Shown here piece after piece: positions 8,903-16,984 of a stretch of DNA of 64,000 bases. The notes under the pieces are model-generated. The model was not told the origin of the DNA. It saw nothing but the letters and a program-made list of their open reading frames with translations, and made no database searches. A program made the translations under genes and the position numbers. How positions within the stretch are numbered: position 1 is the stretch's first letter; each line of letters opens with the position of its first letter. The DNA comes from Pelosinus baikalensis (lineage in GTDB: Bacteria; Bacillota; Negativicutes; DSM-13327). The DNA is taken from positions 1-64,000 of the forward strand of contig NZ_JAJHJB010000022.1 in assembly GCF_020819555.1 (NCBI RefSeq), in the 5' to 3' direction.

Positions 8903-10000
8903 TTATTCTTTAGCTTTCCGTATACTTTCAGTGCTAAAGCCATATTTTTGGCATAATAATTCACGTTCCATCCATTTGATATCTTGCGTTACCATCATAT
9001 CTACCATTTCAATCAAACTAACTTCTGGAGTCCATTTTAATTTTGCTTTGGCTTTCGTGGCATCACCTAACAACAAATCGACTTCTGTTGGACGAAAATA
9101 ACGAGCATCTACCTCAATCAAAGTCTTTCCATTCGCTGCATCTATGCCTTTTTCTTCTATACCTGCTCCTTGCCATTCAATATTCACTCCAATAGCACGA
9201 AAGGCTAGTTCCACAAATTCACGTACCGAATGAGTCTCTCCCGTCGCAATGATGTAATCTTCTGGCTTTTCTTGCTGCAGCATAAGCCACATCGCTTTTA
9301 CATAATCACCCGCAAAGCCCCAATCCCTTTTTGCATCCAAGTTTCCTAAATATAATATATTGCCTACTTCTAACTTATGCTGAGCTACGGCTCTCGTGAT
9401 TTTACGAGTGACGAAAGTTTCACCGCGCATAGGTGATTCATGGTTAAACAGAATCCCATTGCAAGCAAACATATTATATGCTTCCCGATAATTTACAACA
9501 ATCCAATAGGCGTATAATTTGGCAACAGCATAGGGGCTGCGAGGATAAAAGGGAGTCGTTTCTCTCTGAGGTGTTTCCTGTACTTTCCCAAATAGCTCAC
9601 TGGTCGCAGCTTGATAAAGCTTAACTCGCTCTACCATATTCAATATGCGTAAAGCTTCTAATAACCTTAGTGTACCTAACGCATCTGCATTAGCAGTATA
9701 TTCTGGTGTGTCAAAAGAAACCTGCACATGACTTTGTGCTGCTAGATTATAGATCTCATCGGGCTGTACTTCCTGAATAATACGAATCAAATTTGTCGCA
9801 TCTGTCATATCACCATAATGCAAAAAAAACTTTACATGTTTCTCATGAGAATCCTGGTATAAATGATTAATGCGAGCCGTATTCAATAACGAGCTACGCC
9901 GTTTTATACCATGAACAATATAGCCTTTCTCTAGTAGGAACTCAGCCAGATAGCCACCATCTTGGCCTGTTATGCCTGTAATCAATGCCACTTTTCCCAT
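8903..10000 (-). CDS. gmd: GDP-mannose 4,6-dehydratase
   Basis: This first enzyme of GDP-deoxysugar synthesis dehydrates GDP-mannose to GDP-4-keto-6-deoxymannose. The 365-residue protein, a normal length for the family, has TGITGQDGGYLAEFLL, the NADP-binding loop KRRSSLLNTARI, the TSELFGK loop with the catalytic Thr/Glu pair, and YAVAK (YXXXK). NHESPMRGETFVTRK and RYFRPTEVDLLLGD are family signatures. The start is the MGKVALITG methionine at 10000, preceded by GGAGAGGA; the open frame reaches 10117 but that part overlaps the coiled-coil gene. The coiled-coil gene ends five bases upstream, so the two are probably cotranscribed. Confidence 0.95.
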   Translation of the reverse strand: MGKVALITGITGQDGGYLAEFLLEKGYIVHGIKRRSSLLNTARINHLYQDSHEKHVKFFLHYGDMTDATNLIRIIQEVQPDEIYNLAAQSHVQVSFDTPEYTANADALGTLRLLEALRILNMVERVKLYQAATSELFGKVQETPQRETTPFYPRSPYAVAKLYAYWIVVNYREAYNMFACNGILFNHESPMRGETFVTRKITRAVAQHKLEVGNILYLGNLDAKRDWGFAGDYVKAMWLMLQQEKPEDYIIATGETHSVREFVELAFRAIGVNIEWQGAGIEEKGIDAANGKTLIEVDARYFRPTEVDLLLGDATKAKAKLKWTPEVSLIEMVDMMVTQDIKWMERELLCQKYGFSTESIRKAKE

Positions 10001-10005
10001 AAATT

Positions 10006-10866
10006 TTATCCTCTCCGATGCCTTCTTTTTTTCTTTGTAATCATATCTTCTTGCCTTTTGAGCTCTTGCTGAACATCTTCCTTTATTTGCTCTGTTTCCT
10101 CTGTTACAGGATTGCAAGTTTCAATATCTACAATTATCGACCTATCATCCTTACCTTGATAAGCTTGCCGTAAAGTTGCTAATTCACTTTTTACGAGAGC
10201 AATTTCATTAAGGAAAAAATCTTCTTGCTTCAGCTTTTCAATGCTACCAACATTTATTTCTTCTAATACTCTTTGTATATGCTGCATACAATCAATTATC
10301 TGTATTTGGCATGCCTCAATCTTTTGATTCCATTCCTTTGCCAATGCTAGATCTTCTTCTTTGTGGTATTCTTGGTATTGATGCATCTCAATCAACTGTT
10401 CTTTAAGCAAAGATATTTCCTTATGTATTAAATGATCCCTATCCTGTAATTGTTCTGCTATTAGTTGAAAATAAGTTGTAAATTCTCCAATAATACTCTG
10501 CCTCATCTCCCACATTTCAGCTAACATTTTACTTTCATGTTCTACAAGTCTTTTTTGCCATTCTGTTTCTGAAAGACGTAACGCTTTTTCTTGATTCACT
10601 TGTGCTTGAATAAAAACGGCGAATTCATTTCTAAATAAGGCGATCTGCTGATTCATCGTTTTCTCCATAGTAGTAATCTGATCTAAAACCGTTGTACATA
10701 CAGGAGGATTTTCCCCAGTACCGTTAACAGTTTCGGCAACAGGAGCAGGCTGGCTCTCGACGGGAGTAGTTTCACTTTCCCATACATCCATTTTTCCTCT
10801 GCGTAGAGCCCATTTAAATTGCTGTATATCGAATGATTGCGTAGGCTCACCATTAGTCATAACCAC
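10006..10866 (-). CDS. coiled-coil protein of unknown function in the glycan locus
   Basis: I do not recognise the family. The 286-residue product has a short head containing FDIQQFKWALRRGKMDVWES, then a Pro/Thr-rich linker, then from about residue 75 to 260 an almost continuous heptad-like helix rich in Glu, Gln, Leu and Lys, and a very basic tail (KKKRRHRRG). It has no signal peptide, membrane segment or Cys. GTG at 10866 is preferred as start because GGAG lies nine bases upstream; ATG at 10860 is the alternative. It is the first gene of the gmd-fcl set with a five-base gap to gmd. A scaffold or chain-length/chaperone role for the glycosyltransferases is possible but is only inference. Confidence 0.6.
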   Translation of the reverse strand: MVMTNGEPTQSFDIQQFKWALRRGKMDVWESETTPVESQPAPVAETVNGTGENPPVCTTVLDQITTMEKTMNQQIALFRNEFAVFIQAQVNQEKALRLSETEWQKRLVEHESKMLAEMWEMRQSIIGEFTTYFQLIAEQLQDRDHLIHKEISLLKEQLIEMHQYQEYHKEEDLALAKEWNQKIEACQIQIIDCMQHIQRVLEEINVGSIEKLKQEDFFLNEIALVKSELATLRQAYQGKDDRSIIVDIETCNPVTEETEQIKEDVQQELKRQEDMITKKKRRHRRG

Positions 10867-11026
10867 AAATATCAACTCCTTTGTACTTATTTGATGATCC
10901 CCATAACTCCGCACCTAGCAATAAGGCTTTGCCAAATATGTATTATAATATATGTCATCATCATAACTTTGGTGAGAGTCCATATAAGAAAAACGCTGCC
11001 ATCCTTAAAACACATAAAGTGAACCG

Positions 11027-11132
11027 AACCACAGAGGCACAGAGAACGCTGAGAAAAGATAATTAGGGTTAAAAACCTCTGTGCTCTCTCACAACTCTGT
11101 GTTCTTCGTGCATCTTCGTGACCTTTGTCCTT
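11027..11132. repeat. dispersed CACAGAG/CACGAAG palindromic repeat, copy 1
   Basis: The left arm ACCACAGAGGCACAGAGAA is answered by CCTCTGTGCTCTCT and a further run of CTCTGTGTTCTTCGTG, CATCTTCGTG and CCTTTGTCC words on the same strand, giving an imperfect palindrome with an A/T-rich centre. Four more sites with the same word set occur at 13666, 26553, 50364 and 53212, always between genes. This copy fills most of the 374-base gap between the coiled-coil gene and proA; nothing else in that gap looks coding. Confidence 0.7.
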
Positions 11133-11170
11133 CATATATTTCCCTACAAGATTTATAATTTCTGCTGTTA

Positions 11171-11212
11171 TAAAGAAAGAACCTAAAAATCAGTCCGTAA
11201 CTGATCTTTAGG
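11171..11212 (-). terminator. intrinsic terminator after proA
   Basis: The stem CCTAAAGATCAGT / ACTGATTTTTAGG (as RNA on the minus strand, positions 11212-11182) is followed by TTCTTTCTTT. It lies 29 bases after the proA stop and would close the yhbY/proB/proA transcript. Confidence 0.8.
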
Positions 11213-11240
11213 CTCTACGTCTTTTCATTTAGCGTAATTG

Positions 11241-12497
11241 TTATTCTCTTATTTGTCCATTACCAGAAATAATATATTTGCTGCTAGTGAGTTCTGGTAA
11301 GCCCATAGGTCCGCGGGCATGCAATTTCTGTGTACTAATACCAATTTCAGCACCAAAGCCAAATTCAAATCCATCCGTGAAACGAGTTGAAGCATTTACA
11401 TATACAGCTGCTGCATCTACTTCATGCTGAAAGCGCTTGGCATTTTCAGGGGTCTTTGTAACAATGGCTTCCGAATGGCGAGTACTGTATTTGTCAATAT
11501 GTTCTATCGCTTCATCTAGATTTTTTACTACCCTTATGGATAAGATGAAGTCAGAGTATTCAGTAGCCCAATCCTCATCAGTAGCTGTCTTTACCCCTTG
11601 ATGAAACTGAATTGTTATGGGACATCCTCTTAGCTCTACACCAGCTTGCTGATATTTTTCAAGCATATCTGGCAAAAACTGCTTTGCTATTTTCTCATGT
11701 ACCAATAGTGTTTCCATGGAATTGCATACACCTGGGCGAGAAACCTTAGCATTAAATGCAATGGCCTCTGCCATCTTCAGATCTGCAGATTCATCAACAA
11801 AAGTATGGCAGATGCCAGTACCCGTTTCAATGACAGGCACTGTGCTATTTTCTACTACAGTTTTAATGAGCCCAGCACCACCACGAGGAATAATTACATC
11901 TAGGTACTCATTGAGTTTCAACATCTCATTTACAGCCTGTCGATCCGTAGTTTCAACTAATTGAAGGGACCCTGTTGGTATTCCTGTCTCATAAGCGGCT
12001 TGAGCAATGATTTGAATAATTGCCTTATTAGAATGAATCGCTTCCGATCCCCCTCGCAAAATCACAGCATTTCCTGTTTTTAGACAAAGCCCTGCTGCAT
12101 CCACAGTAACATTAGGACGAGCTTCATAGATAATTCCAATTACGCCTAATGGTACTCGCACTTTGCTGATTTCTAGACCATTGGGGCGTTTGTCTCTACT
12201 TAGTAATTCACCAATCGGATCGGGTAACGTTGTAACCTGTCGCAAGCCATCAGCCATGGATTCAATTCTACTTTGGGTTAAAAGTAAACGGTCAAGTAAG
12301 GCCTGAGATAAGCCTTTCCCTTTGCCATTTTCTATATCTATAGCATTGGCGGTTAAAATAATGGCATATTCTTTTTCTAAGGCCTCTGCCATCTTTTCAA
12401 GTGCTTGATTTTTGGTAAGAGTGGATAGTGTTGCAAGCTTTCTTGCTGCTTGCTTCCCACTCTTACCTTTTATTTGCAGTTCTGTAAGATGATCCAT
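11241..12497 (-). CDS. proA: glutamate-5-semialdehyde dehydrogenase (gamma-glutamyl phosphate reductase)
   Basis: The product reduces gamma-glutamyl phosphate to glutamate-5-semialdehyde with NADPH, the second step of proline synthesis, in the cytosol. The 418-residue length is typical. The catalytic Cys sits in SRPGVCNSMETLL, the cofactor region contains IYEARPNVTVDAAG and LRGGSEAIHSN, and the C-terminal FTDGFEFGFGAEIGIS and LHARGPMGL match ProA. AAAGGAGAGAGG precedes the ATG. It follows proB with a 13-base gap, so the two are translated from one mRNA, and a terminator follows it. Confidence 0.97.
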   Translation of the reverse strand: MDHLTELQIKGKSGKQAARKLATLSTLTKNQALEKMAEALEKEYAIILTANAIDIENGKGKGLSQALLDRLLLTQSRIESMADGLRQVTTLPDPIGELLSRDKRPNGLEISKVRVPLGVIGIIYEARPNVTVDAAGLCLKTGNAVILRGGSEAIHSNKAIIQIIAQAAYETGIPTGSLQLVETTDRQAVNEMLKLNEYLDVIIPRGGAGLIKTVVENSTVPVIETGTGICHTFVDESADLKMAEAIAFNAKVSRPGVCNSMETLLVHEKIAKQFLPDMLEKYQQAGVELRGCPITIQFHQGVKTATDEDWATEYSDFILSIRVVKNLDEAIEHIDKYSTRHSEAIVTKTPENAKRFQHEVDAAAVYVNASTRFTDGFEFGFGAEIGISTQKLHARGPMGLPELTSSKYIISGNGQIRE

Positions 12498-12510
12498 ATA
12501 CCTCTCTCCT

Positions 12511-13638
12511 TTACACTAATAATACCATATTATCCCGATGAATAATTTCATCGTAGGGTTTTGCCCCTAATATAGCATTGATTTCATTGGTATGAAGTCC
12601 CATAATCTTTCTGGTTTCTGTACCGCTGTAATTGGCTATTCCTCGGGCAATTTCTCTGCCTTCGGAAGCAACAACACTAATTGTATTACCATGTTCAAAT
12701 TCTCCTGTGACTGCAGTAATACCTGCTGCCAGCAGGCTGGAACCTCCGGACAACAGAGCCTGCTCACAGCCTTTATCCACAGTAAGCACTCCTTGAATAC
12801 GTGCACCAAAGGCTAACCATTTTTTTCGTACATGCAAACGATTTTCTTTTGAGAGAAAGAGGGTTCCCACATTTTCCCCTCCTAGTACCTGGCGCAGAAT
12901 TCCCTCTTGCAACCCTGATGCAATAATCATCGTAACCCCGGAATTAACAGCAATTTTTCCGGCTTGGATTTTCGTATGCATACCACCAGTTCCTCGTAGT
13001 GTACCTGCCCCACCGGCTAAGGCTTCAATCTCTGGAGTAATATCTGCAATTTCACTAATAAGCTGTGCATCTGGGTTCGTCTGGGGATTATCTGTATATA
13101 CGCCTTCAATATCCGATAAAATAATTAATACATCGGCATCCACAATACTGGCTACCATGGCTGACAATGTATCATTGTCGCCGATCTTTAATTCATCAAT
13201 GGCTACAACATCATTTTCATTAATCACTGGAATAACGCCCATTTTTAAAAGTGTTAATAAGGTATTGCGAGAATTAGTATACCGAGTCCGCTTTACTGAA
13301 TCTTCACGAGTTAGAAGTACTTGGGCTACTACCTGCCCATACTCACCAAATAATTTATCATAGGTATGCATTAGCCTGCCTTGACCGACGGCCGCGGCAG
13401 CCTGTTTTTCAGGAATCGTTTTCGGCCGTTCTTTGAGACTTAAAACGTCCATACCAGCACCAACCGCTCCTGAAGAAACCAGAATAATTTCTTTTCCTTG
13501 ATTAGCGAGATCTGCTAACTCTCTCACTAATTTTTCAATTCGCCACAAGTTCAATTTACCAGTACTGTGTGTTAATGTACTGGTTCCTACTTTAACCACT
13601 ACTCGCTTGGCTCTTTTCAAATTTTCTCTGGTAAACAT
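12511..13638 (-). CDS. proB: glutamate 5-kinase
   Basis: The product phosphorylates glutamate in the first, normally proline-inhibited, step of proline synthesis. Residues 1-255 are the amino-acid kinase fold: VVVKVGTSTLT at the N-terminus, SSGAVGAGM, NENDVV and GTGGMHTKI for nucleotide and glutamate binding. Residues 265-375 form the C-terminal PUA domain found in long ProB proteins. The start is 13638 (MFTRENLKRAK), with GGGTGGGAG five bases upstream; the frame runs open to 13674 without a good site. A near-perfect 45-base palindrome separates it from yhbY. Confidence 0.97.
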   Translation of the reverse strand: MFTRENLKRAKRVVVKVGTSTLTHSTGKLNLWRIEKLVRELADLANQGKEIILVSSGAVGAGMDVLSLKERPKTIPEKQAAAAVGQGRLMHTYDKLFGEYGQVVAQVLLTREDSVKRTRYTNSRNTLLTLLKMGVIPVINENDVVAIDELKIGDNDTLSAMVASIVDADVLIILSDIEGVYTDNPQTNPDAQLISEIADITPEIEALAGGAGTLRGTGGMHTKIQAGKIAVNSGVTMIIASGLQEGILRQVLGGENVGTLFLSKENRLHVRKKWLAFGARIQGVLTVDKGCEQALLSGGSSLLAAGITAVTGEFEHGNTISVVASEGREIARGIANYSGTETRKIMGLHTNEINAILGAKPYDEIIHRDNMVLLV

Positions 13639-13665
13639 GTCACTCCCACCCGTATGTAAAATTTG

Positions 13666-13710
13666 AACCACCAAGGCATAAAAGAATATTCTTTTTGTGC
13701 CTTTGTGGTT
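13666..13710. repeat. dispersed palindromic repeat, copy 2 (compact hairpin)
   Basis: This 45-base imperfect palindrome runs from AACCACCAAGGCATAAAAG to CTTTTTGTGCCTTTGTGGTT with AATATT at its centre. It lies between yhbY and proB, 12 bases from the yhbY stop. It is the shortest and most symmetric member of the family and would form a long hairpin in RNA from either strand. The CACAAAGG words link it to the other four sites. Confidence 0.75.
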
Positions 13711-13721
13711 ACGTTTTGTTG

Positions 13722-14039
13722 TTAACTAGGTAATTCTATTTTATGATTTTTTTCTGGATTGCGGTTTCGTTTATATAAAAGGCCATTGCGTCCAATAATC
13801 TGGACTAATTCAGCCCCTGCTGCTTCTGCCAATTGTGCAATTATTTCTTTCGGTGCCTCACTGCAATTTTGGAGCACACGTACTTTAATTAATTCACGCG
13901 CGATTAATGCATCTTTCGTACTATCCAGCAAACTAGCTGACATTCCTGTTTTACCAATCTGCACTACAGGGTCCATAGTGCTTCCCAAGGATCGTAAATA
14001 TCGTTTCTGCTTACCTGTTAATGTTGTAATTTCTTCCAC
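13722..14039 (-). CDS. yhbY: YhbY-type CRM-domain RNA-binding protein
   Basis: A single CRM domain fills the 105-residue protein. The conserved GKQKRYLRSLG lies at the N-terminus, the QIGKTG loop (GXXG-like) follows, and IGRNGLLYKRN ends the domain. Family members bind pre-50S ribosomal particles and act in ribosome assembly. The gene lies 13 bases after obg, another ribosome-assembly factor, which supports that role. The start ATG at 14039 is only 13 bases from the obg stop and probably depends on readthrough of the obg mRNA. Confidence 0.9.
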   Translation of the reverse strand: MEEITTLTGKQKRYLRSLGSTMDPVVQIGKTGMSASLLDSTKDALIARELIKVRVLQNCSEAPKEIIAQLAEAAGAELVQIIGRNGLLYKRNRNPEKNHKIELPS

Positions 14040-14052
14040 TTATTGTTCCCCT

Positions 14053-15324
14053 TTATGTTCTAAATTCAAATTCCATTTCGCCAATCCGTACAGTATTGCC
14101 TTCCTGAACCCCTTTTTCTTTAAGGGCACTTTCAATACCAATACGTTTAAAGAGCTGCTGAAAGCGTCGTACACCTTCATCATTATCAAAATTAGTCATC
14201 GCAACTAATCTTTCGATTCCCCTGCCACGAATTAGGAACGCACCATCTGTGTCACGGCCGATGGTAAAGTCTTCTTCTTGTTTTGCTTCATATACAATGG
14301 TACCTTCTGCTTCTTCTGGCACCTCTACATGTTCTAATAATAATTTGGCAGTCTGCTGCATAAGTTCTGGCAATCCTTCTCCTGTGGCTGCTGAAACAGG
14401 ATACAGTTCATATCCTAGTTTTTTCATATGCTCAGCCACTCTTGGATAGTTCTCTTGGGCTTCCGCCAGATCCATTTTATTAGCAACAATCAGCTGCGGA
14501 CGAGTCGCTAATTTCTCATTATATAGTTTCAGTTCATTATTGATTTTATTGTAATCCTCTATGGGATCGCGCCCTTCCAAACCAGATACGTCCAGAACAT
14601 GAAGAATAACCTTGGTACGCTCAATGTGACGAAGAAAATCATGTCCAAGACCAATACCTTCATTGGCTCCCTCAATCAAACCTGGGATGTCAGCCAGCAC
14701 AAAGCTATGTCCTTCATCGAGACTTACCACACCAAGAACCGGCGTCAAGGTAGTGAAATGATATGCTGCTACCTCAGGCTTAGCGGCAGATACAACGGAT
14801 ATAATGCTGGATTTTCCTACGCTAGGATATCCTACTAATCCAACATCTGCTAATAATTTGAGTTCTAGCTGTAAGAAACGTTCCGCGCCAGGTGCACCAT
14901 TTTCTGAAAAGGTAGGCGCTCTATTAACACTATTAACAAATCTGGCATTACCTCGACCACCACGACCGCCTTTTACTATGACAGCCTGCTGACTTACTTT
15001 CGTCAAGTCAGCTACTACTTCTCCTGTATCAGCATCTTTTACCAATGTACCAGGTGGTACTTTAATATAGGTATGCTCTGCATGCTGACCATGCATATTT
15101 TTTGTTTGACCGTTGACACCATTGTTGGCAACAAATTTACGTTTATAACGAAAATCAATCAGGGTGTTGGTATTGGCATCAACGATTAATATAACGTCTC
15201 CCCCTCGACCACCATCCCCGCCACTTGGACCGCCTTTTGGAACAAACTTCTCCCGGCGCCAGCTAGACATACCATTACCGCCATTTCCAGATACAACATG
15301 AATTCTTGCTCTATCAATAAACAT
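14053..15324 (-). CDS. obg: Obg-family GTPase (ribosome assembly)
   Basis: The 423-residue protein has the three domains of long Obg proteins. Residues 1-158 are the glycine-rich Obg fold (VSGNGGNGMSSWRREKFVPK and further GG repeats). Residues 159-330 are the GTPase domain with GYPSVGKSS (P-loop), DIPG and NKMD. Residues 340-423 are the C-terminal OCT domain. Obg binds the 50S subunit and, in spore formers, affects entry into sporulation. AAAGGGG lies about eight bases before the ATG. The spo0B-like gene lies upstream as in Bacillus. Confidence 0.97.
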   Translation of the reverse strand: MFIDRARIHVVSGNGGNGMSSWRREKFVPKGGPSGGDGGRGGDVILIVDANTNTLIDFRYKRKFVANNGVNGQTKNMHGQHAEHTYIKVPPGTLVKDADTGEVVADLTKVSQQAVIVKGGRGGRGNARFVNSVNRAPTFSENGAPGAERFLQLELKLLADVGLVGYPSVGKSSIISVVSAAKPEVAAYHFTTLTPVLGVVSLDEGHSFVLADIPGLIEGANEGIGLGHDFLRHIERTKVILHVLDVSGLEGRDPIEDYNKINNELKLYNEKLATRPQLIVANKMDLAEAQENYPRVAEHMKKLGYELYPVSAATGEGLPELMQQTAKLLLEHVEVPEEAEGTIVYEAKQEEDFTIGRDTDGAFLIRGRGIERLVAMTNFDNDEGVRRFQQLFKRIGIESALKEKGVQEGNTVRIGEMEFEFRT

Positions 15325-15634
15325 TTTTTAAAACCCCTTTAGGTATCAACCTATCTATGTATTCATCATCAGAGTCAATTACAAAATCAAAAATTACGGA
15401 TTATGAAATAGACTCTCTCATAAGGCTGCATGTTTTGCAACATGCTCTATTATCAGTAATATATGTCAATATGCAATAAATTACACGCCAACTCTATTCT
15501 TTTAAAGCAAAGATTTAGAAGCATTAATAAGGAGAAAAACCTTATTAAAAACCTTTACCGAGTCAAAGATAGAGTGTTAGCACTTTGGTAGAACTTGTCC
15601 ACTTCAAAAAAGTTGCTGTAACCATCACGAAAAA
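15325..15634. other. 310-base non-coding gap between spo0B-like gene and obg
   Basis: I see no gene here. It holds a short inverted repeat (GCATGTT / AACATGC, 15428-15445) without a U-run, and AT-rich segments upstream of obg, one of which reads TTGACT some 20 bases before TAGATA (weak promoter-like, spacing wrong). Obg may therefore have its own promoter, but the sequence does not settle it. Confidence 0.4.
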
Positions 15635-15850
15635 TCAGGTTTTATGTAGGTAAGCACAGCGTTCTTCATAAGCTTTTACAGCATCAGATACTAAGGCAGG
15701 ATCTTTCGCTAACTCTTCGATGTATAAAAGAGCTTTTTCTCTACGGCCCATCTGCAGCATGGCATGAATAACTTGCAAATGGTTTACAAAATCATGCCGT
15801 TGCTTTCTCAATAAAGTAACAATTTCTTCACACACTTCATGATTTTCCAT
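15635..15850 (-). CDS. minimal Spo0B-like phosphotransferase helical-hairpin protein
   Basis: The 71-residue product consists almost only of the Spo0B alpha-helical hairpin. RHDFVNHLQVIHAMLQMGR matches the His-box of Bacillus Spo0B (RHDWMNKLQLI type), with the phospho-accepting His in RHD. The C-terminal ATPase-like domain of full Spo0B (about 190 residues) is absent and no frame continues it. The helical pair could still dimerise and relay phosphate. It sits between rpmA and obg, the same place as spo0B in Bacillus, which supports orthology. ATG at 15850 has AAGGGATG about eight bases upstream; TTG at 15856 is the alternative. Confidence 0.7.
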   Translation of the reverse strand: MENHEVCEEIVTLLRKQRHDFVNHLQVIHAMLQMGRREKALLYIEELAKDPALVSDAVKAYEERCAYLHKT

Positions 15851-15980
15851 TTTCAATCATCCCTTCTATTGTAAGCCCCATCTTAAACTATTTTATACTA
15901 TTATACAACAATCCAGTGTGGTTTTATAGATATTTTTGTCTGCTGTATGTAAGGCAACTACTTTGAAGAAGACAACTTCA

Positions 15981-16018
15981 AAAAAAATAATACCTGCGGC
16001 TTTAAGATAGCCGCAGGT
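15981..16018 (-). terminator. intrinsic terminator after rpmA
   Basis: The RNA stem ACCTGCGGCT / AGCCGCAGGT (16018-15992) is followed by ATTATTTTTTTT. It lies eight bases after the rpmA stop and separates the ribosomal-protein operon from spo0B-like/obg. Confidence 0.9.
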
Positions 16019-16025
16019 GTAATGA

Positions 16026-16316
16026 TTAGATAGCTTCTTCTGTAGGATATACGCTTACTTGACGGTCGTTACGGCCTTTACGTTCAAAAGCCACACGCCC
16101 AGCAATTTTTGCATATAAGGTATCATCTTTACCAATGCCAACATTTTGACCAGTATGGAAATGAGTACCTCTCTGGCGAACTAAAATGCTGCCAGCAGTC
16201 ACGACTTCGCCTGCGTGACGTTTAACGCCAAGACGCTTGGATTCACTGTCACGACCGTTACGAGTACTACCTACACCTTTTTTATGAGCAAATAGCTGTA
16301 AATTAAAATTAAACAT
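16026..16316 (-). CDS. rpmA: 50S ribosomal protein L27 with cleavable N-terminal extension
   Basis: This large-subunit protein reaches toward the peptidyl-transferase centre. The 96-residue product begins MFNFNLQLFAHKKG, the Firmicutes-type extension in which a protease cuts after the Phe-9 of NLQLF to expose AHKKG. The rest (GVGSTRNGRDSESKRLGVKR, RQRGTHFHTG) is the standard L27 body. The protease gene prp is directly upstream. AGGAGGTG lies about eight bases before the ATG at 16316; upstream frame to 16373 overlaps prp and is not used. Confidence 0.97.
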   Translation of the reverse strand: MFNFNLQLFAHKKGVGSTRNGRDSESKRLGVKRHAGEVVTAGSILVRQRGTHFHTGQNVGIGKDDTLYAKIAGRVAFERKGRNDRQVSVYPTEEAI

Positions 16317-16323
16317 CTGTACT

Positions 16324-16644
16324 TCACCTCCTGTGTTCAGAGATACGGACACTTTGCGGATTTGCCTTTGCAATCTCGGTTAAACCAATTAGCATCGTTT
16401 CCAACACAGCATTCGTTAATCGATCCGGATTATCTAATAAACACATCTTTAAATTGCCACTGGCAATATCCAGATGCATTCTGGCTCTTAAGTGACGATC
16501 CAATCCCAGCACAGCAGTCTGCGTTAAGGCTGATACACCAGCACATACAATATCCTGCCCATGAGGACCTTGATTTGCATGTCCAGTAACACGAAACTCA
16601 ACGATACCTTGTTCTGGGTTTCGAATAATCTTTATCTTGATCAT
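16324..16644 (-). CDS. prp: ribosomal-processing cysteine protease Prp
   Basis: Prp cleaves the N-terminal extension from L27 before ribosome assembly, which is essential where the extension exists. The 106-residue protein has the catalytic pair in conserved contexts: H22 in VTGHANQGPHGQD and C34 in IVCAGVSALTQ, the same positions as in the staphylococcal enzyme. It lies between rplU (two-base gap) and rpmA (seven-base gap) in the usual L21-Prp-L27 order. The substrate motif in rpmA is intact, so enzyme and target match. Confidence 0.93.
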   Translation of the reverse strand: MIKIKIIRNPEQGIVEFRVTGHANQGPHGQDIVCAGVSALTQTAVLGLDRHLRARMHLDIASGNLKMCLLDNPDRLTNAVLETMLIGLTEIAKANPQSVRISEHRR

Positions 16645-16646
16645 TC

Positions 16647-16958
16647 TTATGCTTCAATCTTCTCGATCACAACCTTAGTGAACGGTTGACGATGACCTTG
16701 ACGTCTACGGTAATTCGATTTTGCTTTATATTTGAAAACAAAAATCTTCTTTTCTTTACCTTGAGAAAGAACTTTACCAGTTACTTTAGCGCCAGCTACT
16801 AGAGGTTGACCAATCACTACATTACCTTCTGTTACGACAGTAAGTACACGATCGAATTCTACTGCTTCGCCTTCTGCAGCTTCAACTTTCTCAATGAAAA
16901 CAACCTCACCCTCAGAAACGCGATATTGTTTACCACCAGTTTGAATAATTGCGTACAT
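16647..16958 (-). CDS. rplU: 50S ribosomal protein L21
   Basis: This is an early-assembly large-subunit protein that binds 23S rRNA. The 103-residue product starts MYAIIQTGGKQYRVSEGE and ends with FKYKAKSNYRRRQGHRQPFT, both typical of L21. GAGGGAGGTG lies about seven bases before the ATG. It is the first gene of rplU-prp-rpmA, driven by a strong promoter at 17199-17227 through a 200-base structured leader. Confidence 0.97.
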   Translation of the reverse strand: MYAIIQTGGKQYRVSEGEVVFIEKVEAAEGEAVEFDRVLTVVTEGNVVIGQPLVAGAKVTGKVLSQGKEKKIFVFKYKAKSNYRRRQGHRQPFTKVVIEKIEA

Positions 16959-16984
16959 TATTTATTACACCTCCCTCGTTCTAG

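Noticed and set aside
10887..11135. 82-residue minus-strand frame
   Set aside because: It lies across repeat copy 1 and has no ribosome site; its peptide is a translation of the repeat words.
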